Source of the DNA: Sulfurirhabdus autotrophica
GTDB taxonomy: Bacteria; Pseudomonadota; Gammaproteobacteria; Burkholderiales; SMCO01
Assembly: GCF_004346685.1 (NCBI RefSeq)
Contig: NZ_SMCO01000003.1
Coordinates: forward strand, 1 to 64,000
Reading direction: 5' to 3'
DNA length: 64,000 nt
Positions 11,572 through 20,375 of the stretch are shown here, in pieces. Under the pieces are notes generated by a model. The model saw nothing but the letters and a program-made list of their open reading frames with translations. It was not told the DNA's origin and made no database searches. Within the stretch, counting starts at the first letter, position 1. Every line of letters starts with the position of its first letter. Both the position numbers and the translations under genes were made by a program.

Positions 11572-13053
11572 TTGCAAGCAAATTCTCGCAAAAATAAAAA
11601 ACCCAAAGTTCTTTTTGTCACCTCAGAAATTCACCCGTTAATCAAGACTGGCGGGCTGGCTGATGTGAGTGCAGCGCTTCCCGTTGCTTTACGTGCTATT
11701 GGGGTGGACGTAAGAGTATTGGTGCCGGGCTATCCTAAAATTTTGTCTGTCATTAAAAACAAACGCAAACTGGCACGCATCATAGATATTCCAGGCCACG
11801 GAGAAGTAAATCTCCTGTCAGCAAAAATACCCGGTAGCGATGTTCCAATCATAATCATAGACTATCCAGCGTTTTATGAGCGTACAGGCGGACCTTATTC
11901 TGATAAAAGCGGGCTGGACTGGCCGGACAATGCACTTCGATTTGGGTTATTGTCCCGCATTGCAGCGATATTAGGTTCAGAAAAAAATCCGCTGGCATGG
12001 AAGCCTGATATTGTTCACTGCAATGACTGGCAGACTGGCCTTGCACCCGCCTATCTGCATTTTGCCAAGGGAACCAAGGCTGCAACAGTCATGACTGTTC
12101 ACAATCTCGCCTACCAGGGTATATTTCCGCCAGAAGTATTCCCCCAACTCAACTTACCCGAAGAAAGCTTTGACATGCACGGGGTGGAATATTATGGCAA
12201 CATTTCCTTCCTTAAGGCCGGGCTTTATTATGCCGACCACCTCACTACCGTTAGCCTAACCTATGCAAAGGAAATTCAATCAGAGGCGTTAGGTTTTGGT
12301 TTACAAGGTTTACTGGCTGAGCGCTCAACCCAGCTGACCGGCATTCTGAATGGTGTCGATGCCGAGCATTGGAATCCCGCATGCGATACCCACCTTGCTA
12401 CAACTTATAGCCCGACAAGATTGAATGGAAAAAAAACCAATAAGCAGGCACTGCAACAGCAATTAAATTTGCCCGTTTCTGCTGACATTCCTTTATTCGG
12501 TGTGGTAAGTCGCATTACGCACCAGAAAGGCCTGGATCTGCTTCTGGAAATCCTGCCATCCATTGTGCGCGAACCCGCACAAATAATCCTGCTTGGAACA
12601 GGTGAACTCGAACTTGAACAAGCCTTTCTGCTCTTGGGTGAACAATACCCCAATCATTTCCGGGCAGTCATCGGATTTGATGAGGGGCTATCCCATCAGG
12701 TTGAAGCGGGTGCGGATATGTTTCTGATGCCATCCCGCTTTGAACCATGCGGACTTAATCAGATGTATAGCATGCTTTATGGAACGCCACCCATTGTGAC
12801 ACCAACCGGTGGTCTGGCTGATACTGTGGTTGACCTCACGCCTACCAGCCTGAAAGATGGCAGCGCAACGGGATTTATGTTGCAGTCATTTACTGCGGCA
12901 AACCTCCTCCAGACCGTTAAACGCGCTATTGATGCATATCATGATAAAAAAACCTGGCGGAAACTGCAGCTAAACGGCATGCACCGAGATTTCGGCTGGA
13001 CAAAAAGCGCCGAAACCTATTTATCGCTTTATTCATCGCTTATTCAGAAATAG
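11572..13053 (+). CDS. glgA: Glycogen synthase (ADP-glucose-type)
   Basis: GlgA extends alpha-1,4-glucan using ADP-glucose supplied by GlgC. The 493-residue GT5 protein has the N-terminal ADP-glucose-binding motif KTGGLADVSAALP near residue 25, the HNLAYQG block near residue 180, and in the C-terminal GT-B domain SRITHQKGLDLL and the block RFEPCGLNQMYSM with a conserved Glu, followed by GTPPIVTPTGGLADTV. The only usable start is the TTG at 11572; homology begins within 12 codons and there is no ATG. No strong Shine-Dalgarno is seen, so translation may be weak or the transcript may be leaderless-like. It converges with the phosphorylase gene across 11 bases. Confidence 0.95.
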   Translation: MQANSRKNKKPKVLFVTSEIHPLIKTGGLADVSAALPVALRAIGVDVRVLVPGYPKILSVIKNKRKLARIIDIPGHGEVNLLSAKIPGSDVPIIIIDYPAFYERTGGPYSDKSGLDWPDNALRFGLLSRIAAILGSEKNPLAWKPDIVHCNDWQTGLAPAYLHFAKGTKAATVMTVHNLAYQGIFPPEVFPQLNLPEESFDMHGVEYYGNISFLKAGLYYADHLTTVSLTYAKEIQSEALGFGLQGLLAERSTQLTGILNGVDAEHWNPACDTHLATTYSPTRLNGKKTNKQALQQQLNLPVSADIPLFGVVSRITHQKGLDLLLEILPSIVREPAQIILLGTGELELEQAFLLLGEQYPNHFRAVIGFDEGLSHQVEAGADMFLMPSRFEPCGLNQMYSMLYGTPPIVTPTGGLADTVVDLTPTSLKDGSATGFMLQSFTAANLLQTVKRAIDAYHDKKTWRKLQLNGMHRDFGWTKSAETYLSLYSSLIQK

Positions 13054-13064
13054 GCATAAGAAAC

Positions 13065-15617
13065 TCACAGCCAAAACATCATGCCCGTTTCATGAGAATT
13101 GGTCAGCAACTCGTGCCAGGGATAAATTCGTACCATGTATTGCAGCTTGCCACACAAATCTGGTGCCAGTTCCAATGCAAAAACCTGTTCATGGCCTGTA
13201 CCTGTCGCTTCCTGACTTACAAAACTATAATGTTGCATCTCACTGGCATTGACGTTCCCGGGCCTGCCAACGAGCAATTCCACCCTTACATCTTCTGATT
13301 TTAATCCGTTCAGTTGCACGCCAACCTCAAAACGCATTGCATCTCCAAATTGAATACGCTTTTTCGGTTCATCCAGCCTGCGTAAAGCAACCCCATGCCA
13401 TGCTGCTTTAACGCGTGATTTCCAGACTGCCAAACGCTTGGCATTTTCAAAATCATTTTGAGCGAATATTTTTCCTTGTGTGCTGGCTGAGGTGTAAAAA
13501 CGTGAAACATATTCCCCTACCATTCGCGTGGCATTGAACCGCGGCAGTACAGTTGCAATGGAATGCTTGGCCATCTTGACCCAGCCTTCCGAATAACCAA
13601 ATTTTCCACGATCATAATAGAGTGGTAATACGTGATCCTGCAGGATTTCATACAGAGTCTGGCTTTCTTCTTTATTACGACGGTAATCATCATAATGCTC
13701 CGGCGAAGGTTTGATCGCCCAACCATTTTTACCGTCGTATCCCTCGCCCCACCACCCATCAAGCACGCTTAAATTAATAGCGCCATTAATTCCTGCTTTC
13801 ATACCCGATGTCCCGCTCGCTTCCAACGGGTAAACGGGGTTGTTCAACCAGATATCCACACCCGAAACCAGCCTCCTGGCCAGCCCCATATCATAACCTT
13901 CCACCAGTAATATTTTTCCTTCAAATTCAGGTAAACGGGAAATGTTATGCACTTGCCTGATCAACTCCTGGCCGGGTTTATCTGCAGGATGTGCTTTGCC
14001 TGCGAACACAAACAAAATGGGTCGATCTTCATCTGCAATAATTTCACGCAACCAATCAAGATTATCAAACAACATGGTCGCCCGTTTATAGGTTGCAAAA
14101 CGACGCGCAAAGCCAATTGTCAGAACGTTAGGATTGATTGGATCTGTGTATTTAAGCAAGCGGTCCAGATGCGCCTCAGAACCATGATTTCGAAAGTGCT
14201 GGTTAGAAATGCGGTGTCGTAGCTGATACAACATTTGCGATTTGAGAGACTGGCGAACACTCCAGAACAAATGATCCGGAATCATGTCGATTTTTGACCA
14301 AAATTCTGTATCACACAATCGATGCCGCCACTCGTAACCCAAATAGGTATCAAACAAATCCACCCATTCATCCGCAAGAAAACTGGGAACGTGCACGCCG
14401 TTAGTGACATACGTGATAGGGCTTTCTTCCGGCCCGACTTGTGGCCACAAATCTCCACAGATTTTGGCCGAAACATCACCATGAATACGACTTACACCGT
14501 TATGGTAACGCGAACCATGAATCGCCAAGGTCGTCATATTAAATTCATGACTGTCCGCAGATTGCCCCAGCGCCAGAAACTCCTCTTTTTCAATTTTCAG
14601 ATCATGAAGCATCTCACTAAAATACTCAATCATCATATCCGGGGAAAAATGATCATGCCCAGCAGGTACTGGCGTATGGGTTGTAAAAACTGTATTCACT
14701 GCAACAGCCTCAAGCGCACTGGCAAAATCCAGTCCTTCCCTTACCAGACTTCTGGCGCGCTCAAGTATCTGGAATGCAGCATGCCCTTCGTTGATATGCC
14801 ATACAGTAGGCTTTAACCCAATCTCCTGCAAAGCACGCACCCCACCCACCCCCAGCAGAATTTCCTGCTGCATCCGCATATAACGATCACCGCCATAGAG
14901 CTGGTGAACAATGTCACGATCTGCCAAAGAATTGACTTCAAGATCCGTATCCAGCAAATAAAGCCACACATGCCCTATTCTGGCCTGCCAGACTTTCACA
15001 ATGACAGTACGTCCAGGAAAACCCACGTTAATATGCACTTCATTACCATCGTCACGCAGCACGGGAGAAATAGGCAAATCATCAAAATCAGAATCTGCGT
15101 AAGTTGCGACCTGATTACCTTCCGCATCGATCAACTGGGAAAAATAGCCCTGTCGATACAAAAGGCCCACGGCAATAAAGGGCAGGCGCATATCGCTGGC
15201 AGCTTTACAATGGTCACCCGCCAATATTCCCAGCCCACCTGAGTAAATAGGAAAACTCTCGTGAAAACCAAATTCAGCACAAAAATAGGCTACCAGATCA
15301 CTTTGATGCAACCCTGTGCCATTCTGGCGCATAGGTTCAGAATGGTAAGTATCGTAGGCGGATAAAACACGATTAAAATTTGCAAGAAATACCTGGTCAT
15401 CCACCGCATCCACTAACCGCTGCTCATTGACTCGCTTTAAAAACGCCTTGGGACTATGCCCTACAGCATCCCAAAGACTTGGGTGCAAACGGGCAAAAAG
15501 CGTGCGGCTGGTACGATTCCAGCTGTACCATAAATTACCTGCCAACTCATCCATCCGCTTTAGTCGTCTTGGAATTTTTGGATTTACTTCAACGATGAAA
15601 GGTGTGCCTTCCTTCAT
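13065..15617 (-). CDS. Alpha-glucan phosphorylase (GT35, short alpha-glucan type)
   Basis: This 850-residue enzyme should release glucose-1-phosphate from alpha-1,4-glucan by phosphorolysis with pyridoxal phosphate. It belongs to the alpha-glucan phosphorylase branch seen in Thermotoga and many other bacteria, not the canonical GlgP branch. The N-terminus carries a DUF3417-type segment (LAGNLWYSWN near residue 26). The PLP lysine block is EASGTSGMKAGINGA near residue 602, where canonical GlgP has GTSNMKLALNG. GGGAG lies 8 bases before the ATG. It converges with glgA. A second, canonical phosphorylase is encoded at 21089-23575, so the cell has two; division of labour on long and short glucans is an inference. 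Confidence 0.94.
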   Translation of the reverse strand: MKEGTPFIVEVNPKIPRRLKRMDELAGNLWYSWNRTSRTLFARLHPSLWDAVGHSPKAFLKRVNEQRLVDAVDDQVFLANFNRVLSAYDTYHSEPMRQNGTGLHQSDLVAYFCAEFGFHESFPIYSGGLGILAGDHCKAASDMRLPFIAVGLLYRQGYFSQLIDAEGNQVATYADSDFDDLPISPVLRDDGNEVHINVGFPGRTVIVKVWQARIGHVWLYLLDTDLEVNSLADRDIVHQLYGGDRYMRMQQEILLGVGGVRALQEIGLKPTVWHINEGHAAFQILERARSLVREGLDFASALEAVAVNTVFTTHTPVPAGHDHFSPDMMIEYFSEMLHDLKIEKEEFLALGQSADSHEFNMTTLAIHGSRYHNGVSRIHGDVSAKICGDLWPQVGPEESPITYVTNGVHVPSFLADEWVDLFDTYLGYEWRHRLCDTEFWSKIDMIPDHLFWSVRQSLKSQMLYQLRHRISNQHFRNHGSEAHLDRLLKYTDPINPNVLTIGFARRFATYKRATMLFDNLDWLREIIADEDRPILFVFAGKAHPADKPGQELIRQVHNISRLPEFEGKILLVEGYDMGLARRLVSGVDIWLNNPVYPLEASGTSGMKAGINGAINLSVLDGWWGEGYDGKNGWAIKPSPEHYDDYRRNKEESQTLYEILQDHVLPLYYDRGKFGYSEGWVKMAKHSIATVLPRFNATRMVGEYVSRFYTSASTQGKIFAQNDFENAKRLAVWKSRVKAAWHGVALRRLDEPKKRIQFGDAMRFEVGVQLNGLKSEDVRVELLVGRPGNVNASEMQHYSFVSQEATGTGHEQVFALELAPDLCGKLQYMVRIYPWHELLTNSHETGMMFWL

Positions 15618-16268
15618 GCGATGCTCCCTTGCTTAATTCTGTTCTTTTCAGAAATGCTCACTAGCATTTAAGTTTTGCAGTGTTCTGAATTAATATTAGA
15701 CGTTTTTTTCAGTTTGAGAATTTTACAGGAAGAAATATTACAAAATTTAGGGATTCAGAATTTTACTGTGGGTAGAAGCGTAATCAGAGTCAATGAAGCG
15801 CCCGGTTTTATCTCCGTCTCTATTCTCAAGCCCACAAAATGGGCTCCTGATGCATACCCAATTATTTCTCAATGAGAGAATGAAGCGGCTTTGAAATCAT
15901 TTGCTGGTGAGGAGTGGAAGCATGCTGCAATTTCTCCTGGAATGGAAAAATTCGTTGTTAAATGCTGGGTACATCACTATGAATCGTGGGCTTAAGCACA
16001 ATCCGTGCTTCGTGAGGAACGCTCCGCCAGCAAACTGCACGTTGAGGTTATAGAAACCCCCTGTTTTCCTCCCTGAATGACTGTTGTTCGCCATACCTGA
16101 CTTTAATCCAACCTTGCCAGAATGACCCCTTATGGCACCTAGTTGCCCATACGAAGGTTAACTAATTCCCACATTTCATTCGCCCTACCCACATCATTCA
16201 ATAAAATAGCCCTTTGGACAATTTAACAGTCGAAAATCCGGCAGCCCAGAACTAAAAACAAGTTAGGA
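15618..16268. other. 651-base gap with no convincing gene
   Basis: No ORF here has a ribosome binding site or a recognisable family. The longest is a 65-codon minus-strand frame at 15897-16094 with no motif and no clear start signal. Short inverted repeats are present: AAGCAC/GTGCTT at 15994-16010 and TTCTC/GAGAA near 15867-15881. The first part, 15618-15780, is AT-rich and should contain the promoter of the phosphorylase gene. The middle, 15880-16130, is less AT-rich than the flanks and looks like former coding sequence or a structured RNA; I cannot tell which. Confidence 0.4.
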
Positions 16269-16781
16269 CTAAAGTGGTTTAAGAATCAACTGATCGTTAC
16301 GTTGCGTAAATTCCAGTTGTTTTAGAAAGCTCATCCCTAGTAATACCATGCCATCATCCATACCATCGCTTACGATAGCGCTGACATTGTTCACTTCTAT
16401 AAAACCCAGACGCACCGAATCCAGCCGAGTGGTAAAACCTTGCGCCATACCATTTGCCGTCTGAACAGTGACGTTCGCTCCTCGCCTTAAGCCCAACTGA
16501 CTGGCCAGCTTGGCTGACATTGCAACCTGTGTGGCTCCGGTATCCAGCAAAAAGGTCACAGGTGTGCCATTGATCTCGCCATCCGCCACGTAATGTCCGG
16601 CACGATTTCGCTGCAAAACCACTTCACCTGTCTGGCTTTGCAGCGCTCCATGAGGGTTAGGGTTGGTTTGCCGCATATACCATCCATTAAAAAACCAGTA
16701 TATGCCAGCGAACACCAGCAACCATGCAATGACCAGCATGGTCATGCCTGTTCTGCGATGAGGGTTAGGGTTTGAATCCAT
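16269..16781 (-). CDS. Membrane-anchored retropepsin-like aspartic protease
   Basis: This 170-residue protein has one transmembrane anchor at about residues 13-32 and a single retropepsin-like domain, with the active-site block FLLDTGATQVAMS near residue 78 and the second family block VLLGMSFLKQLEF near residue 147. It matches the TIGR02281-type clan AA aspartic proteases of proteobacteria, which would act as a dimer with one Asp from each subunit, on the periplasmic side. It is 18 bases downstream of orn on the same strand and probably co-transcribed. A 15-base direct repeat brackets the anchor and gives the peptide NPNPH twice (residues 4-8 and about 40-44). Confidence 0.85.
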   Translation of the reverse strand: MDSNPNPHRRTGMTMLVIAWLLVFAGIYWFFNGWYMRQTNPNPHGALQSQTGEVVLQRNRAGHYVADGEINGTPVTFLLDTGATQVAMSAKLASQLGLRRGANVTVQTANGMAQGFTTRLDSVRLGFIEVNNVSAIVSDGMDDGMVLLGMSFLKQLEFTQRNDQLILKPL

Positions 16782-16799
16782 TTATTGATTTAATCAGCG

Positions 16800-17348
16800 T
16801 TAATCAAGCTTAATGAAATGTTCACGGTAATATTTCATTTCCTCTACGGATTCGTAAATATCAGCCAGTGCTTCGTGCTTATTTGCTTTTACAAATCCCG
16901 CTTTCAAGCTAGGTTTCCAACGCTTCGCCAGTTCTTTCAGCGTACTTACATCCAGATTGCGGTAATGAAAGTAGGCTTCCAGTTCTGGCATATAACGCGC
17001 CATAAAACGCCTGTCCTGACAAATGGAGTTACCACACATAGGAGAAGTTTTGGCTGGCACATATTCTTTCAGAAACGCAATCATCTGTGCTTCCACATCT
17101 GCGTCATTCAGCGTTGAAGCCTTTACCTTCTCGATTAATCCCGATTTACCATGGGTACCCTTATTCCAGGCATCCATACCATCCAACACTTCATCTGATT
17201 GATGCACTACCAGTACGGGTGCTTCAGCAACTGTTTCCAGGTTTGCATTAGTGATCACCAGCGCCACCTCCAAAATTCGGTCGCCATCCGGATTAAGACC
17301 GCTCATTTCCATATCAATCCAGATGAGGTGATTCGCATCTTGTGCCAT
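16800..17348 (-). CDS. orn: Oligoribonuclease
   Basis: Orn degrades di- to penta-ribonucleotides, including pGpG from cyclic-di-GMP breakdown, to mononucleotides in the cytoplasm. The 182-residue protein is a DEDDh exonuclease: exonuclease I motif [17 protein letters not shown] starting near residue 11, motif II around [19 protein letters not shown] near residue 105, and motif [16 protein letters not shown] near residue 158 with the general-base His and final Asp. An AAGG site precedes the ATG at 17348. It is divergent from the M48 protease gene, as in several betaproteobacteria. Confidence 0.97.
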   Translation of the reverse strand: MAQDANHLIWIDMEMSGLNPDGDRILEVALVITNANLETVAEAPVLVVHQSDEVLDGMDAWNKGTHGKSGLIEKVKASTLNDADVEAQMIAFLKEYVPAKTSPMCGNSICQDRRFMARYMPELEAYFHYRNLDVSTLKELAKRWKPSLKAGFVKANKHEALADIYESVEEMKYYREHFIKLD

Positions 17349-17436
17349 AATATTGCCTTACTCGGTTTTCAAAGTCTGTATTGTGTCATATCCACGAAAG
17401 AATCGTCACTACAGACAGATCATTTAAGGACAATTC

Positions 17437-18687
17437 GTGCAAACTTTTACGTTGGTTTTCTTGATAGCGCTGCTACTTACCACCCTGACAAAATTGTGGC
17501 TGGCAGCAAGACACGTTCGACATATTCAGGCTCATCGTGATGCTGTGCCTCAGGAGTTTTCAGAACAAATCGCTCTGGATGCTCACCAGAAGGCCGCAGA
17601 CTACAGCAGCACTAAAACCCGCCTCAGTTTTATTCAGATCATGCTGGATGCGGTTTTGTTACTGGCTTTCACCCTGGGTGGCGGCTTGCAAATACTAAGC
17701 GATTTCTGGGCTACCATTTTTAATGCCGGCATAGCGCACAGCATGGCGCTCATCATCAGCCCAATTCTGATCATTAGTATTCTCGAGTTTCCCTTGAACG
17801 TTTATTTTACCTTTGTGGTGGAAGCACGGTTTGGTTTCAACAAAATGACACCGGCATTGTTCATCGTGGATATGTTCAAGCAACTTTTGCTTGCTTCCCT
17901 GTTTGGCCTGCCTTTCCTTGCCGGCGTCCTTTGGCTTATGGATAAAATGGGTGAGAAATGGTGGTTATATGTCTGGTTTGCCTGGATGGGTTTCAATCTG
18001 CTGGTGCTGGCCATCTACCCTACGTTTATTGCACCGTTTTTCAACAAGTTCACACCCATGGAAGACATGCAGCTCAAAACCCGCATCGAACAGTTTTTAA
18101 CAAAATGCGGATTCAAGGCTGAAGGGTTGTTTGTGATGGATGGCTCCAAACGCAGTAGCCACGGCAATGCCTACTTCACCGGTTTCGGAAAAAGCAAGCG
18201 TATTGTCTTTTTCGACACGCTGCTTACCCACCTGACGCACAATGAAATTGAAGCCGTGCTCGCCCATGAACTAGGCCATTTCAAACGCCGCCATATTATT
18301 AAACGCATCGTCTGGACGTTTATTCTGAGTCTCGGATTTTTATGGCTGCTGGGATGGCTTATGGACAAAACCTGGTTTTATCAAGGGCTCGGCGTGACTA
18401 CCCAAAGCACGGGTATGGCATTGATTCTGTTTTTCATGATCATTCCGGCATTTACTTTCTTGTTTCAGCCTTTATCCAGTTTCTATTCACGCAAGCATGA
18501 GTTTGAAGCGGATCAATATGCTGCGCAAAACGCAAACGCCAATGACATGGTGCAAGCACTGGTCAAGCTTTACAAAGACAATGCTTCCACTTTAACCCCT
18601 GACCCACTGCATTCGGTATTCTATGATTCCCACCCACCAGCCGCGACACGTATAGCGCGATTGCTAAATGCAGGGCATAATACTTGA
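17437..18687 (+). CDS. M48 family zinc metalloprotease (Ste24/CAAX protease-like)
   Basis: This 416-residue integral membrane protein is a Ste24-type peptidase. It has several hydrophobic segments (near residues 1-15, 70-130, 150-195, 290-345), the zinc motif HELGH near residue 277 and the third ligand Glu in HEFEADQYA near residue 357. Bacterial members probably cleave membrane or misfolded envelope proteins; prenylated substrates are not expected. The GTG start is backed by AAGGA 6 bases upstream. The next gene, a cytochrome c, follows after 34 bases and may share the transcript. Confidence 0.93.
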   Translation: MQTFTLVFLIALLLTTLTKLWLAARHVRHIQAHRDAVPQEFSEQIALDAHQKAADYSSTKTRLSFIQIMLDAVLLLAFTLGGGLQILSDFWATIFNAGIAHSMALIISPILIISILEFPLNVYFTFVVEARFGFNKMTPALFIVDMFKQLLLASLFGLPFLAGVLWLMDKMGEKWWLYVWFAWMGFNLLVLAIYPTFIAPFFNKFTPMEDMQLKTRIEQFLTKCGFKAEGLFVMDGSKRSSHGNAYFTGFGKSKRIVFFDTLLTHLTHNEIEAVLAHELGHFKRRHIIKRIVWTFILSLGFLWLLGWLMDKTWFYQGLGVTTQSTGMALILFFMIIPAFTFLFQPLSSFYSRKHEFEADQYAAQNANANDMVQALVKLYKDNASTLTPDPLHSVFYDSHPPAATRIARLLNAGHNT

Positions 18688-18721
18688 GTGAACCAATCAG
18701 GTTTAATGAGAAGGAGAACAC

Positions 18722-19030
18722 ATGAGAATTTTTCTGACAACCTTAGTGCTATGTCTGGCCGTTGTGCCGGCCTTTGCAGATAATTTTGCCAAAGGCGATC
18801 CTAAAGTAGGTAAATCCCTCGTGGATAAATCCTGTGCTGCCTGCCATATTTCCATGTTTGGCGGTGACGGCTCTAAAATCTATACCCGTCCAGACCGCAA
18901 AGTAAAAAATGCGCAACAACTGCTTTCCCGTATCCGTATCTGCAATACCAACGCTGGTGCAAACTGGTACCCTGATGAAGAAATGCACGTTGCTGCTTAT
19001 TTAAACTTGAATTACTACCATTTTAAATAA
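18722..19030 (+). CDS. Small periplasmic c-type cytochrome
   Basis: This 102-residue protein has a Sec signal peptide (cleavage after AFA, about residue 19) and one CAACH haem-attachment motif near residue 39, so it should be a mono-haem cytochrome c exported to the periplasm. The Met in DEEMHVAAY near residue 88 is the likely sixth iron ligand. It resembles the class I cytochromes that carry electrons to terminal oxidases, but its partner cannot be told. GAAGGAG lies just before the ATG. It sits between the M48 protease gene and the pterin dehydratase gene, all on the same strand with short gaps. Confidence 0.9.
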   Translation: MRIFLTTLVLCLAVVPAFADNFAKGDPKVGKSLVDKSCAACHISMFGGDGSKIYTRPDRKVKNAQQLLSRIRICNTNAGANWYPDEEMHVAAYLNLNYYHFK

Positions 19031-19045
19031 ATTAAGGAATAGGCA

Positions 19046-19384
19046 ATGAGCCAAGTCTGCGACCTCACCAATAAAAACTGCAAACCTTGTGAAGGCGGTG
19101 TTCCACCCTTGACAGAAAGTGAAATCCAGCACTTTCTCAAAGAGTTGAAAGGGTGGGAAGTTGTCAACAATACCATCAGTAAAACCTACCAGTTCAAGAA
19201 TTATTATGAAACCATGGCTTTCGTCAATGCCACAGCTTGGGTTTCTCACCGTGAAGATCACCACCCGGATCTGGAAGTGGGTTACAACAAATGCAGCATT
19301 CACTATACGACACATGCCATTAGCGGGCTTTCAGAGAACGATTTTATCTGCGCAGCCAAAATTGACGCACTGTTAGAAATTTAG
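19046..19384 (+). CDS. phhB: 4a-hydroxytetrahydrobiopterin dehydratase (pterin-4a-carbinolamine dehydratase)
   Basis: The 112-residue protein should recycle the pterin cofactor by dehydrating 4a-hydroxytetrahydrobiopterin. The active-site block of the PCD/DCoH family is clear: WVSHREDHHPDLEVGYN near residue 67, with the catalytic His residues, followed by a Thr-rich strand (IHYTTHAISGLSENDF). The N-terminus carries three Cys within the first 15 residues (VCDLTNKNCKPC), an extension seen in some bacterial members. No phenylalanine hydroxylase lies nearby; many bacteria keep the dehydratase for molybdopterin or other pterin uses. It starts 15 bases after the cytochrome gene. Confidence 0.93.
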   Translation: MSQVCDLTNKNCKPCEGGVPPLTESEIQHFLKELKGWEVVNNTISKTYQFKNYYETMAFVNATAWVSHREDHHPDLEVGYNKCSIHYTTHAISGLSENDFICAAKIDALLEI

Positions 19385-19404
19385 CCTCCACACCTGTCTG
19401 CGTT

Positions 19405-20313
19405 TTGCACAAACAATCCAATAAAAAAAATCAGGATACTTTGCTAGAAGGCCAGGTTGTTGCCAACTATGGCAGGCGTTATGAAGTTGAGTTAGACAGT
19501 GGCAAGCTGATCAGCTGTGTCATGCGAGGCAAAAAAGGCGGGGTGGCTTGTGGTGACCGCGTTTTCATCACACCAAGCGGAACTGAACAAGGTGCCATTG
19601 AACGCATTGCCCCGCGCGCTTCCTTACTATACAGATCAGATACTTTTCACACAAAAATCATCGCTGCCAATGTCACTCAGATTATTATCGTGGCAGCAGC
19701 TGTACCCAGCTTTTATGAAGAGCTGCTCAATCGCTGCCTGGCCGCCGCTGAAGCCAACAATATCAAAGCGTTGATCGTCCTGAACAAATGCGATTTGTCT
19801 GAAGAATCAAAGCAGGCTTTAAATAACCTGCAACTCTACCGTGATTTAGGTTATGAAGTTTTGCAACTCTCTGCGAAACAGGATATCAGCCCGCTCAAAC
19901 CCTATCTGAAAGGCCACACCAGCGTATTGGTAGGGCAATCTGGCATGGGTAAATCCAGTATCATTAATGCACTCTTACCCGAAGCCCGAGTAGTGACGGC
20001 TGAAATATCAGAGGCACTGGATTCCGGCCGACACACTACCACCCACACACGACTCTACCATCTGGATGAACAAAGCCAGATTATTGATTCTCCCGGGTTG
20101 CAAGAGTTTGGTTTACATCATCTTTCCCCCACTGAAATCGATCATGCTTTCATTGAGTTCCGCCCCTACCTTGGCCACTGCAAATTCAATAATTGTCTGC
20201 ACATATCAGAACCCGGTTGTGCATTACTTGAAGCGCTTGAAAAATGCGAAATCAGCAAACGGCGCATCTCCGCTTACCATAAACTGATTCATGCAGGCCA
20301 CAGCAGGTTGTAA
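19405..20313 (+). CDS. rsgA: Ribosome small-subunit-dependent GTPase A
   Basis: RsgA is a circularly permuted GTPase that helps mature the 30S subunit by releasing assembly factors. The 302-residue protein has an OB-fold at residues about 10-75, G4 VLNKCDL near residue 128, then G1 GQSGMGKSS near residue 177 and G3 DSPGLQ near residue 228, the permuted order that defines the family. A C-terminal zinc-knuckle follows (C-x5-C-x-H-x5-C around residues 270-283). The start is uncertain: a TTG at 19405 is the first available and lacks a clear Shine-Dalgarno site; a TTG at about 19441 is an alternative. Confidence 0.95.
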   Translation: MHKQSNKKNQDTLLEGQVVANYGRRYEVELDSGKLISCVMRGKKGGVACGDRVFITPSGTEQGAIERIAPRASLLYRSDTFHTKIIAANVTQIIIVAAAVPSFYEELLNRCLAAAEANNIKALIVLNKCDLSEESKQALNNLQLYRDLGYEVLQLSAKQDISPLKPYLKGHTSVLVGQSGMGKSSIINALLPEARVVTAEISEALDSGRHTTTHTRLYHLDEQSQIIDSPGLQEFGLHHLSPTEIDHAFIEFRPYLGHCKFNNCLHISEPGCALLEALEKCEISKRRISAYHKLIHAGHSRL

Positions 20314-20375
20314 AACTCTCCCTGCTAATTTACCGAAATTGTCTATACTTGAACTCCGTGCAAGAGAGTTAAGCG

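Noticed and set aside
14322-14816. 164-codon plus-strand frame inside the alpha-glucan phosphorylase gene
   Set aside because: No recognisable domain, no ribosome binding site, and it lies wholly antisense to a gene with clear family blocks on the minus strand.
15897-16094. 65-codon minus-strand ORF in the 15.6-16.3 kb gap
   Set aside because: No ribosome site, no motif and mixed composition; kept only as part of the unexplained gap.
16651-16772. Telomere-like GGGTTA repeats
   Set aside because: They encode Asn-Pro-Asn-Pro-His in the aspartic protease gene; only two short copies exist, so they have no telomeric meaning.
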